Assembly (NCBI GenBank): GCA_021772875.1
Contig: JAJFLD010000097.1
Coordinates: forward strand, 1 to 5,761
DNA: 5,761 nucleotides
DNA from: Ghiorsea sp.
Lineage (GTDB): Bacteria > Pseudomonadota > Zetaproteobacteria > Mariprofundales > Mariprofundaceae
Direction of reading: 5' to 3'
Shown here: positions 1 to 5,446 of the stretch, piece after piece
How the letters are laid out: each line of letters opens with the position of its first letter
Numbering within the stretch: the first letter of the stretch is position 1
The notes under the pieces: model-generated
Seen by the model: the letters and a program-made list of their open reading frames with translations, nothing else
Database searches by the model: none
What the model was told of the DNA's origin: nothing
Made by a program: the position numbers and the translations under genes

Positions 1-479
1 TAACTTTTATCCTGTGAAATCGAGATTCTATGGTCATCGGTTAATTGTTCTAAAGTGTTATCTTGTAAGCGGTAAATGCGTGTATCACCAACATGAAACA
101 TATGCGCGGTGGTTGATTTAATCACCATAGCACTAAAGGTGCAGACATAACCCCTATCTTTTTCTTCATAACAATATTGGCTTTGGCGCGTTTGTGCATG
201 TAACCATGAGTTGCTGGCGAGAATCACACGCTCACCAGATTTTTTTACCGACCAAGCATCTGAAGTGTTATAATAATCATCCAAAAAATCGACAACTGCT
301 GATTCACTGGCCACCTGACTCACATCACTGCTGCTAATGCCATCGGCCAAAGCAATGCAAATGCCCTTAGAACTTAACAGTGGTTCTTTGGGGATACAAA
401 CACCATGAAAATCCTGATTGATGTCCTTGCGACCTTTATCAGAATGTTGACCTACTGTTATCTTTAATAGACTGGACAT
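1..479 (-). CDS. PP2C-family Ser/Thr protein phosphatase domain, probable N-terminal part of a bifunctional phosphatase/kinase (partial, 3' end outside window)
   Basis: The reading frame starts at ATG 479 and is open to the window edge, giving 159 residues; the C-terminal part is missing. PP2C metal-binding motifs are visible in order: a K-G-R-x(3)-NQD motif with NQD at residues 21-23, ADG at 45-47, a CTFSAMV strand near 113-119, GDTRIYR at 131-137 and LTDDHR at 146-151. PP2C enzymes are Mg/Mn-dependent and remove phosphate from Ser/Thr. The ADG motif continues as ISSS rather than the usual MGG, a variant I associate with the fused PP2C-kinase proteins encoded in nitrate/nitrite assimilation loci of Pseudomonas and relatives. 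The position directly after a FocA/NirC-type gene fits that family. The kinase half is inferred, because it would lie outside the window. The Shine-Dalgarno sequence before the start is weak, but no other in-frame ATG or GTG lies nearby. It is probably transcribed with the upstream channel gene, 64 bases away. Confidence 0.8.
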   Translation of the reverse strand, partial: MSSLLKITVGQHSDKGRKDINQDFHGVCIPKEPLLSSKGICIALADGISSSDVSQVASESAVVDFLDDYYNTSDAWSVKKSGERVILASNSWLHAQTRQSQYCYEEKDRGYVCTFSAMVIKSTTAHMFHVGDTRIYRLQDNTLEQLTDDHRISISQDKS

Positions 480-491
480 TTGTTTATGATG

Positions 492-528
492 AAAGCATCT
501 CTGCGCCATAAAGAAGCAGAGATGCTTT
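492..528 (-). terminator. Perfect 13-bp inverted repeat between the channel gene and the phosphatase gene
   Basis: AAAGCATCTCTGC (492-504) is perfectly repeated in inverse orientation at 516-528 with an 11-base loop. On the minus strand it falls 15 bases after the stop of the channel gene and 12 bases before the phosphatase start. The stem is strong, but only three T residues follow on either strand, so it may act as a partial terminator, an RNA-stabilising hairpin or an attenuator rather than a full stop. The structure is seen directly; its role is inferred. Confidence 0.5.
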
Positions 529-543
529 ACCCCTCAAAATATA

Positions 544-1353
544 TTAGGCGTTACGTTTTGGTGAAGTTCTTACATGTGTACTATACAAAGTAAGCCCAGT
601 TAGAGATAGACCACCCACTAAGTTGCCCAAAGCTGTTGGGATTTCATTCCAAAGCATATAATCCATGAATGAAAAATCGCCACCCATCATCATTGCCGAT
701 GGGAACAAAAACATATTTACAACTGAATGCTCAAACCCCATAAAGAAGAAAAGCATGATGGGCATCCACATCGCCACAACTTTACCTGTTACGGAAGTTG
801 AAACCATTGCACCCACCACACCCAAAGATACCATCCAGTTACACAACATACCACGCACAAAAATGGTTAACCAACCCGAACCACCATGTTCGGCATAACC
901 CAATGTCCGCAACTCACCAATATGGGCAATTTTTTGCCCCACAGCACCCGGCTCTACAGAAAATGCAAAAGTGAATACGATTGCCATCATAAAAGCAGTG
1001 GTCACAGCGCCTGCAAAGTTACCAATAAAAACCAAGCCCCAGTTTCTTAAAACACCATTGATGGTTACACCCGGTCGTTTATCAAGCCATGCCAATGGTG
1101 ATAATACAAATACACCTGTAAGCAAATCAAAACCCATCAAATAAAGAATACAAAATCCAACAGGGAATAAAACTGCGCCTAATATTGCCGATCCTGTCGT
1201 GACCGCAACAGTAATGGCAAACACTGCCGCAAGCCCCAATATTGCCCCCGCCATAAAGGCACGAATTAAGGTATCTTTGGTTGACATGAAAATCTTGGAT
1301 TCACCAGCATCCACCATCTTGGTGACAAACTCTGAAGGTGCTAAATAGGACAT
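544..1353 (-). CDS. Formate/nitrite transporter (FNT) family channel, likely nitrite uptake
   Basis: This 269-residue inner-membrane protein has the usual FNT length and should form a pentamer of six-helix protomers that passes small monovalent anions such as nitrite or formate. Visible family features are the LLTG segment at residues 77-80 (the broken helix 2/omega loop region), RGMLCNW at 167-173 with Asn172, and GFEHSVVNM at 206-214 with His209. Asn172 and His209 correspond to the pore Asn/His pair of E. coli FocA. A GNLVGG motif at 243-248 lies in the last helix. The start at 1353 is preferred over the longer frame to 1473 because an AGAGGAAG Shine-Dalgarno sequence lies just upstream and the protein then begins like other family members; the extra 40 residues show no homology. 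A neighbouring PP2C gene and a candidate sigma-54 promoter favour nitrite assimilation over fermentative formate export, but sequence alone does not fix the substrate. Confidence 0.93.
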   Translation of the reverse strand: MSYLAPSEFVTKMVDAGESKIFMSTKDTLIRAFMAGAILGLAAVFAITVAVTTGSAILGAVLFPVGFCILYLMGFDLLTGVFVLSPLAWLDKRPGVTINGVLRNWGLVFIGNFAGAVTTAFMMAIVFTFAFSVEPGAVGQKIAHIGELRTLGYAEHGGSGWLTIFVRGMLCNWMVSLGVVGAMVSTSVTGKVVAMWMPIMLFFFMGFEHSVVNMFLFPSAMMMGGDFSFMDYMLWNEIPTALGNLVGGLSLTGLTLYSTHVRTSPKRNA

Positions 1354-1402
1354 AATATTTTCTTCCTCTCTTTTGAATTTTTTAACCGCAACAAAGACAT
1401 GC

Positions 1403-1420
1403 GGCAACATCATGACCAAG
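1403..1420 (-). promoter_or_regulatory. Candidate sigma-54 (-24/-12) promoter of the formate/nitrite channel gene
   Basis: Read on the minus strand the segment is CTTGGTCATGATGTTGCC. It has GG and GC separated by exactly 10 bases and matches TGG-N8-TTGC of the consensus TGGCAC-N5-TTGC; the CAC part is poorly matched (TCA). Transcription would begin near 1392, leaving a leader of about 38 bases that contains the Shine-Dalgarno sequence. Sigma-54 control is common for nitrogen assimilation genes through NtrC. I do not see a clear NtrC site upstream. Confidence 0.5.
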
Positions 1421-1499
1421 TATAAGCAATTGATATTCCACCTGAAAAACCCAAAGAACTGGCGAATCAACAAGACTGAAAACGAATTTATGGTAAAAT

Positions 1500-1528
1500 A
1501 TTAGGCGCAAACATCCCAATAATTAGGC
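1500..1528. repeat. Pair of ATTAGGC direct repeats spaced 22 bp
   Basis: ATTAGGC occurs at 1500-1506 and 1522-1528, one copy starting 22 bp after the other, or about two helical turns. Both lie in the divergent intergenic region, roughly 108-136 bases upstream of the start point inferred for the channel gene. Such phasing can reflect binding of a regulator to one DNA face. The word also occurs once at 544-550, overlapping the stop codon of the channel gene, so chance is not excluded in this AT-rich stretch. Confidence 0.25.
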
Positions 1529-1570
1529 AAAAAATAAAATGAGCTTGCATAAGTCTGTGCCCATAAAGCG

Positions 1571-1582
1571 AAAAGTACTTTT
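1571..1582. promoter_or_regulatory. 12-bp perfect palindrome overlapping the methyltransferase promoter (possible operator)
   Basis: AAAAGTACTTTT is a perfect palindrome lying immediately before, and touching, the TG of the extended -10 element. Its position inside the promoter spacer would suit a repressor site, but no regulator is encoded nearby and short AT-rich palindromes arise by chance. Confidence 0.25.
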
Positions 1583-1590
1583 GATATACT
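1582..1590 (+). promoter_or_regulatory. Extended -10 sigma-70 promoter of the methyltransferase gene
   Basis: TGATATACT gives a TGN extension followed by TATACT (1585-1590), one mismatch from TATAAT. No good -35 hexamer is found 16-18 bases upstream (CATAAA at 1562-1567), which is typical of extended -10 promoters. Transcription would begin near 1597, about 39 bases before the start codon. Confidence 0.45.
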
Positions 1591-1635
1591 ATGCTCATTT
1601 TTTTAGACATGCTTGGCTCAACAAAGGAGGAAATG

Positions 1636-2304
1636 ATGCAACAATGGTTAGAAGACAAGCTGTATCGCATACAAATTGTTGTATTGATGGCATTTGCTCC
1701 AACAAAACTTTTCAACAAACTCAATCAACTTGATTGGTATCAAAATACCTTACACCAATGGGTAAACCAACATCATTTTAAGCCCAATATACATATTTTA
1801 GAAGCAGGATGTGAAACGGGTTCTTTGTGTGAGTTTTTGGCTGAAAGTGGCCATATGGTCACTGGCATCGATCTTTCGGCAAAGATGATTCAGCAAGCAG
1901 AACAGCTCAAACATCAAGATATCAATTATCAGATAAGCAGCGTTCACCACTTGCCCTTTAAAAATGAAACATTTGATGCCGTTATCTCTGCATCCTTGCT
2001 CAATATTATTCCGAATCAACAACAAGCTATTGATGAAATGTTTCGGGTCTGCAAAAAAGGTGGCACCGTAAGTATACTCGCACCTATTCAAGGTTTTGAT
2101 ACCCATGATTTAGAGCGTCTCAGCTCATCATTGGCTATCCATAAATTTTCCAAAGCTGCCTTAAAAACGTGGTGGCAATTCCCACCCAAAATGAACCCCA
2201 CATTTATAACAACGCTACTCAAACAAGCAGGCCTTCACACAGCAGCGCCAGTGCAATACCTTAACGGCATGGTTGCATCTGTTTCTGGTGTGAAACCAAG
2301 CTAA
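1636..2304 (+). CDS. Class I SAM-dependent methyltransferase, substrate unknown
   Basis: The predicted protein has 222 residues and a single Methyltransf_11/UbiE-like Rossmann domain. Motif I for S-adenosylmethionine binding is ILEAGCETG at residues 54-62, a Cys-Glu variant of the usual GCGTG loop. The acidic residue of motif II is Asp79 in GIDLS, the LPF...FDAV segment at 106-116 precedes strand 4, and KKGG at 140-143 starts the post-motif III turn. A 50-residue N-terminal cap includes a hydrophobic stretch (residues 12-22, IQIVVLMAFAP) that may form a substrate or membrane contact. The start at 1636 is chosen because GGAGG (1626-1630) lies 5 bases upstream; ATG 1633 is possible, adding one residue, and ATG 1591 lies upstream of the Shine-Dalgarno sequence. 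The gene is alone on its strand and faces the ammonium transporter gene convergently, so context gives no substrate. Small molecules (quinone, lipid or amine type) are typical of this fold. Confidence 0.85.
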   Translation: MQQWLEDKLYRIQIVVLMAFAPTKLFNKLNQLDWYQNTLHQWVNQHHFKPNIHILEAGCETGSLCEFLAESGHMVTGIDLSAKMIQQAEQLKHQDINYQISSVHHLPFKNETFDAVISASLLNIIPNQQQAIDEMFRVCKKGGTVSILAPIQGFDTHDLERLSSSLAIHKFSKAALKTWWQFPPKMNPTFITTLLKQAGLHTAAPVQYLNGMVASVSGVKPS

Positions 2305-2339
2305 TCAACAATCTTCAAAAGGTATGTTTATCTACCCAT

Positions 2340-2371
2340 AAAAAAGGCGCAGCCCAAAAGCCACGCCTTTT
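2340..2371. terminator. Bidirectional terminator between the methyltransferase gene and amt copy 2
   Basis: AAAAGGCG at 2342-2349 pairs with CGCCTTTT at 2364-2371 around a 14-base loop. On the minus strand the stem is followed by six T residues, partly within the stem, which suits the end of the glnK-amt copy 2 transcript (stop at 2393). On the plus strand four T residues follow, 36 bases after the methyltransferase stop codon. It lies in the 88-base gap between the convergent genes. Confidence 0.75.
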
Positions 2372-2392
2372 CCAATAATCACATCATCTTGA

Positions 2393-3583
2393 TTACTGCA
2401 TATCTTCTTCAGGGTTTGAACTGATTTGATGAATGGCCAAATCTGCACCCATGTATTCATCTTCTTCAGACAAGCGAATCCCTACGATTGCTTTGATGAT
2501 GCCATACACAGCAAACCCACCAACTACTGCAATACCAACACCAGCTAATGTGCCAACAAGTTGTGCCATAAAGGTTACACCACCTGCACCACCCAAAGCA
2601 GTAGAACCAAAAATGCCTGCTGCAATACCGCCCCATGCACCACAAACACCATGCAAAGGAATCACACCCAAAACATCATCAATTTTTAACTTGTTTTGCA
2701 TGAAGGTGAAGCCATAAACAAAAGTCACACCTGCAACAATTCCAACCGCCAAAGCACCCATAGGATGCATCACATCAGAGCCTGCACACACTGCAACCAA
2801 ACCTGCAAGTGCACCATTGTGCACAAAGCCTGGGTCATTTTTCCCTGCCACAAGGGCAGCAAGTAAACCACCTACCATGGCAAGCAATGAATTCATCGCC
2901 ACCAAACCCGATGCCCCATCTGCCGTGCCTGCACTCATCACATTAAAACCAAACCAACCCACACATAAAACCCATGAACCCAAAGCCAAAAATGGGATAT
3001 TTGAAGGTAGTATGGCATTGACCTGCCCTGATTTGGTATAACGTCCCAAACGTGGCCCCAACGTCAACACTGCCCCAAGGGCTAAAAATCCACCCATGGC
3101 ATGCACCACCACAGAGCCTGCAAAGTCATGGAAAGGTGCGCCAAAAGAAGACGCTAACCAGGCTTGAAAACCAAAATTACTGTTCCAAATCAAACCCTCA
3201 TAAAAAGGGTAAATCAGCCCCACCAAAATCACTGTAGCCAATACATTTGGCCAAAAGCGAATACGCTCTGTAATACCACCTGAAATAATGGCTGGAATGG
3301 CTGCGGCAAAAGTTAATAAAAAGAAGAAATGCACCATTTTATAACCATTGATGCCGCCTTCCATGATATTCAATTCTGAAACGGGGGCAAAAAAGTTAAT
3401 GCCATAAGCCACTGAAAAACCAATGAAAAAATAGGCAATGGTTGAGAAACCAAAATCTGTAATGACCCGAATCAGGGCATTCACCTGATTCTTTTTACGA
3501 ACAGTACCAACCTCTAAAAAAGCAAAACCTGCATGCATGGCAAGCACCATGGCTGCACCTACCGTAAGAAAAAAAACATCCAT
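2393..3583 (-). CDS. amt: Ammonium transporter, Amt family (copy 2, short-tail type)
   Basis: This 396-residue inner-membrane channel of the Amt/MEP/Rh family should act as a trimer importing ammonium. Key residues, by alignment with E. coli AmtB, are all present: the Phe gate Phe92 (F107) and Phe213 (F215), Asp153 and the first twin His His161 in a DFAGSVVVH signature at 153-161, WFGFN at 210-214 with Ser217 (S219), and the second twin His His311 in HGVCG. There is no signal peptide; the first helix begins at residue 3. The C-terminal tail, from GIRLSEEDE onward, lacks the GLD...HGE...AY ending common in AmtB-type proteins and instead ends in an acidic stretch (PEEDMQ). The start is supported by AAGGAGAAG a few bases upstream, which overlaps the stop of the preceding glnK (13-base gap). 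Co-transcription with glnK implies that GlnK binds and blocks this channel in nitrogen excess. The exact subfamily, and whether it is more a transporter or a sensor, cannot be told here. Confidence 0.95.
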   Translation of the reverse strand: MDVFFLTVGAAMVLAMHAGFAFLEVGTVRKKNQVNALIRVITDFGFSTIAYFFIGFSVAYGINFFAPVSELNIMEGGINGYKMVHFFFLLTFAAAIPAIISGGITERIRFWPNVLATVILVGLIYPFYEGLIWNSNFGFQAWLASSFGAPFHDFAGSVVVHAMGGFLALGAVLTLGPRLGRYTKSGQVNAILPSNIPFLALGSWVLCVGWFGFNVMSAGTADGASGLVAMNSLLAMVGGLLAALVAGKNDPGFVHNGALAGLVAVCAGSDVMHPMGALAVGIVAGVTFVYGFTFMQNKLKIDDVLGVIPLHGVCGAWGGIAAGIFGSTALGGAGGVTFMAQLVGTLAGVGIAVVGGFAVYGIIKAIVGIRLSEEDEYMGADLAIHQISSNPEEDMQ

Positions 3584-3596
3584 TTTTATCTTCTCC

Positions 3597-3938
3597 TTAA
3601 CTCAACGCGTCGGCATCTTTTTCGCCAGTACGAATGCGTACAACACGTTCAACATCCGTGACAAAAATTTTACCATCGCCAATTTTTCCCGTGCTTGCTG
3701 CCTGAATAATCGCCTCAATCACAGCATCCACTTGTTCATCATTGACAACTGCTGATACGCTTGTTTTAGGCACAAAATCAACATTGTATTCAGCTCCTCG
3801 GTATAATTCGGTATGTCCTTTTTGACGGCCGTGCCCACGAATTTCAGTTACGCTCATGCCTGAAACACCAATCTCAATCAACGCGTCTTTAACCTCATCA
3901 AGCTTAAATGGTTTGATTACTGCTGTGACTTGCTTCAT
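3597..3938 (-). CDS. glnK: PII nitrogen regulatory protein GlnK (copy 2)
   Basis: The gene encodes a complete 113-residue PII protein, essentially the standard length. PII trimers bind ATP/ADP and 2-oxoglutarate and report nitrogen status to partners such as Amt. Visible features are the KPFKLDEV start at residues 9-16, Gln39 in GRQKGH (2-oxoglutarate/Mg contact), the T-loop with Tyr51 in YRGAEY as the uridylylation site, the TGKIGDGKIF signature at 83-92, and Arg101/Arg103 in RIRTGE (nucleotide binding). Linkage to amt marks it as GlnK-like rather than glnB. The start at 3938 is chosen over ATG 3959 because the family begins MK-x-V/I and a GAGGGAGGG Shine-Dalgarno sequence lies just upstream. 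The protein is about 83% identical to the other GlnK in this window over the comparable 104 residues, so cross-talk and mixed trimers are plausible. Confidence 0.97.
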   Translation of the reverse strand: MKQVTAVIKPFKLDEVKDALIEIGVSGMSVTEIRGHGRQKGHTELYRGAEYNVDFVPKTSVSAVVNDEQVDAVIEAIIQAASTGKIGDGKIFVTDVERVVRIRTGEKDADALS

Positions 3939-3959
3939 ATACCCTCCCTCTTCGTTCAC

Positions 3960-3965
3960 ATTATA
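3960..3965 (-). promoter_or_regulatory. Candidate -10 box upstream of glnK copy 2
   Basis: Read on the minus strand this is a perfect TATAAT, 21 bases before the glnK start. No convincing -35 hexamer lies at 16-18 bases; TTGTAG occurs at 21 bases, which is too far. The leader would be only about 14 bases, so this may not be the only start site. No sigma-54 GG-N10-GC motif was found between the upstream terminator and this gene, so nitrogen control here is either indirect or absent. Confidence 0.35.
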
Positions 3966-4023
3966 AAACTACATCAAAAATTGTTTCTACAACTGCGAGA
4001 CAATAGCTATGATTTTTTTTTAA

Positions 4024-4037
4024 TGCAAAACAATGCA
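4024..4037. repeat. TGCA-N6-TGCA dyad upstream of glnK copy 2 (possible operator)
   Basis: TGCA at 4024-4027 and again at 4034-4037 gives both a dyad and, as AATGCA at 4022-4027 and 4032-4037, a direct repeat exactly 10 bp apart. It lies between the terminator of the preceding operon and the candidate -10 box. It does not match the NtrC consensus, which has a longer spacer and GGTG/CACC arms. A regulatory role is speculative. Confidence 0.2.
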
Positions 4038-4045
4038 TAAGGCAC

Positions 4046-4078
4046 AAAAAAAGGCAGGTGATTTAATCACCTGCCTTT
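4046..4078 (-). terminator. Strong rho-independent terminator of the glnK-amt copy 1 operon
   Basis: AAAGGCAGGTGAT (4050-4062) pairs perfectly with ATCACCTGCCTTT (4066-4078), a 13-bp stem with a 3-base loop. On the minus strand the stem runs into seven T residues (complement of 4046-4052). It lies 92 bases beyond the amt copy 1 stop codon; that 3' untranslated stretch (4079-4170) shows no gene or other element that I recognise. Its presence separates the two glnK-amt pairs into distinct transcription units. Confidence 0.85.
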
Positions 4079-4170
4079 CTTTTTCAAAGACCCTACCCCT
4101 TCACGTCAATAAAATGGGAAGTCTCATTGATTGTTTAAATATGAATCTTAGATCATTTGATGTCTTGAGC

Positions 4171-5433
4171 CTATTTACTACCAAACTCTGGGTAAGCTTC
4201 AACACCACATTCACCAATATCCAAACCTTCAAACTCTTCTTCTTCAGAGACTCGGATGCCAAGTAATGCTTTGATGGCCATCCATACAACAAAACTTGTT
4301 GCAAATACCCAAACAAAAATCACACCAATACCCATCAACTGTGAACCGATTGTTGCTTCTGGATTTGTTAGACATACGGCCAACAAGCCCCAAATGCCAA
4401 CCACACCATGCACAGAAATCGCACCTACTGGGTCATCAATTTTGAACAAACGATCCATATACACAATAGAGGCCACCACAATCACACCACCAATAGCACC
4501 AATCAATGTTGCCATTTCAGGTGAAGGTGTAAGTGGTTCTGCAGTAATCGATACCAAACCTGCCAAGGCGCCGTTTAATGCCATGGTCAAATCTGCTTTA
4601 CCAAACCACAACCGAGCAATCAATAATGCCGCAACACAACCACCAGCTGCTGCCATATTGGTATTCACAAAGACCATCGCAGTTGCATTGGCTTCTGCGA
4701 CATCAGATACTTTAAGCTCAGAACCGCCATTAAAGCCGAACCAACCCAACCACAAGATAAAAGTACCTAAAGTTGCCAAAGGAAGATTTGCACCTGGAAT
4801 AGCATTCACTGAACCATCGCTACCATATTTTCCTTTACGTGCTCCTAGCAAAATCACGCCAGCCAAAGCTGCTGCGGCACCTGCCATATGAACAACGCCA
4901 GAACCCGCAAAGTCGCTAAAACCTGCTGCATCTAAGAATCCGCCACCCCATTTCCACATGCCTTGCAATGGATAGATAAAACCTGTGAACACAATAGCAA
5001 AAGCAAAGAATGCCCATAACTTCATGCGTTCTGCAACCGCACCCGACACGATAGACATCGCAGTCGCTACGAATACAACTTGGAAGAAGAAGTCAGACAA
5101 TGTTGAATAATAAGGGGCTTCATCACCACCTGCCAACACCGCTGCCACATCATTATCTGCGCCTAAACCAAAGCTTAAAGCATCAGGTAAATAACCGCTT
5201 GCTGAACCACCGTACATAATATTGTAACCTACAATCATGTACATGATACAAGCAATAGAATACAGCACGATATTTTTTGTTAAAATTTCAGCTGTGTTTT
5301 TTGAACGGACAAGGCCTGCCTCCAACATAGAGAAGCCAGCTGCCATCCACATCACGAAAGCACCCATCACCAAAAAGTAGAAGGTGTCGAGTGCATATTT
5401 TGTTTGGAGAATATCTCCTGCTAATTGATCCAT
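4171..5433 (-). CDS. amt: Ammonium transporter, Amt family (copy 1)
   Basis: The gene encodes a 420-residue Amt-family inner-membrane channel, expected to be trimeric with 11 helices. Aligned with E. coli AmtB it keeps Phe121 (F107) and Phe234 (F215) of the Phe gate, Trp162 near the outer ammonium site, Asp174 and the first twin His182 in the DFAGSGVVH signature, WFGFN at 231-235 with Ser238 (S219), and the second twin His342 in VHGVVGIWG. No signal peptide is seen; a hydrophilic segment of about 15 residues precedes helix 1. The C-terminal tail (from GIRVSEEEE, about residue 392) keeps the regulatory GLD...AY pattern that governs gating and GlnK docking, with Cys409 where HGE-type tails usually carry His. 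The start is supported by an AAGGGAGAT Shine-Dalgarno sequence. It lies 13 bases after glnK copy 1, so the two are surely co-transcribed and the pair is a standard nitrogen-sensing module. It is clearly diverged from the other Amt in this window. Confidence 0.96.
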   Translation of the reverse strand: MDQLAGDILQTKYALDTFYFLVMGAFVMWMAAGFSMLEAGLVRSKNTAEILTKNIVLYSIACIMYMIVGYNIMYGGSASGYLPDALSFGLGADNDVAAVLAGGDEAPYYSTLSDFFFQVVFVATAMSIVSGAVAERMKLWAFFAFAIVFTGFIYPLQGMWKWGGGFLDAAGFSDFAGSGVVHMAGAAAALAGVILLGARKGKYGSDGSVNAIPGANLPLATLGTFILWLGWFGFNGGSELKVSDVAEANATAMVFVNTNMAAAGGCVAALLIARLWFGKADLTMALNGALAGLVSITAEPLTPSPEMATLIGAIGGVIVVASIVYMDRLFKIDDPVGAISVHGVVGIWGLLAVCLTNPEATIGSQLMGIGVIFVWVFATSFVVWMAIKALLGIRVSEEEEFEGLDIGECGVEAYPEFGSK

Positions 5434-5446
5434 TGTATCATCTCCC

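Noticed and set aside
1354..1473. 40-residue N-terminal extension of the formate/nitrite channel reading frame
   Set aside because: The shorter start at 1353 has a good Shine-Dalgarno sequence and a family-typical N-terminus, and the extension would cover the candidate sigma-54 promoter.
1488..1724. Minus-strand open frame of 78 codons in the divergent intergenic region
   Set aside because: It overlaps the methyltransferase start and its promoter, shows no family features and has no clear Shine-Dalgarno sequence.
4022..4049. Possible sigma-54 element (TTGCAT) upstream of glnK copy 2
   Set aside because: There is a TTGC core on the minus strand, but no GG at the required 10-base spacing.
4101..4316. 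Short minus-strand frame overlapping the end of amt copy 1 (71 codons)
   Set aside because: It is out of frame with the conserved Amt C-terminus it overlaps and no motif is seen.
4256..4891. Long open frame (211 codons) on the plus strand opposite amt copy 1
   Set aside because: It is rich in Pro, Ala and Thr as expected for the complement of a membrane-protein gene, has no recognisable domain, and lies wholly inside a certain Amt gene.
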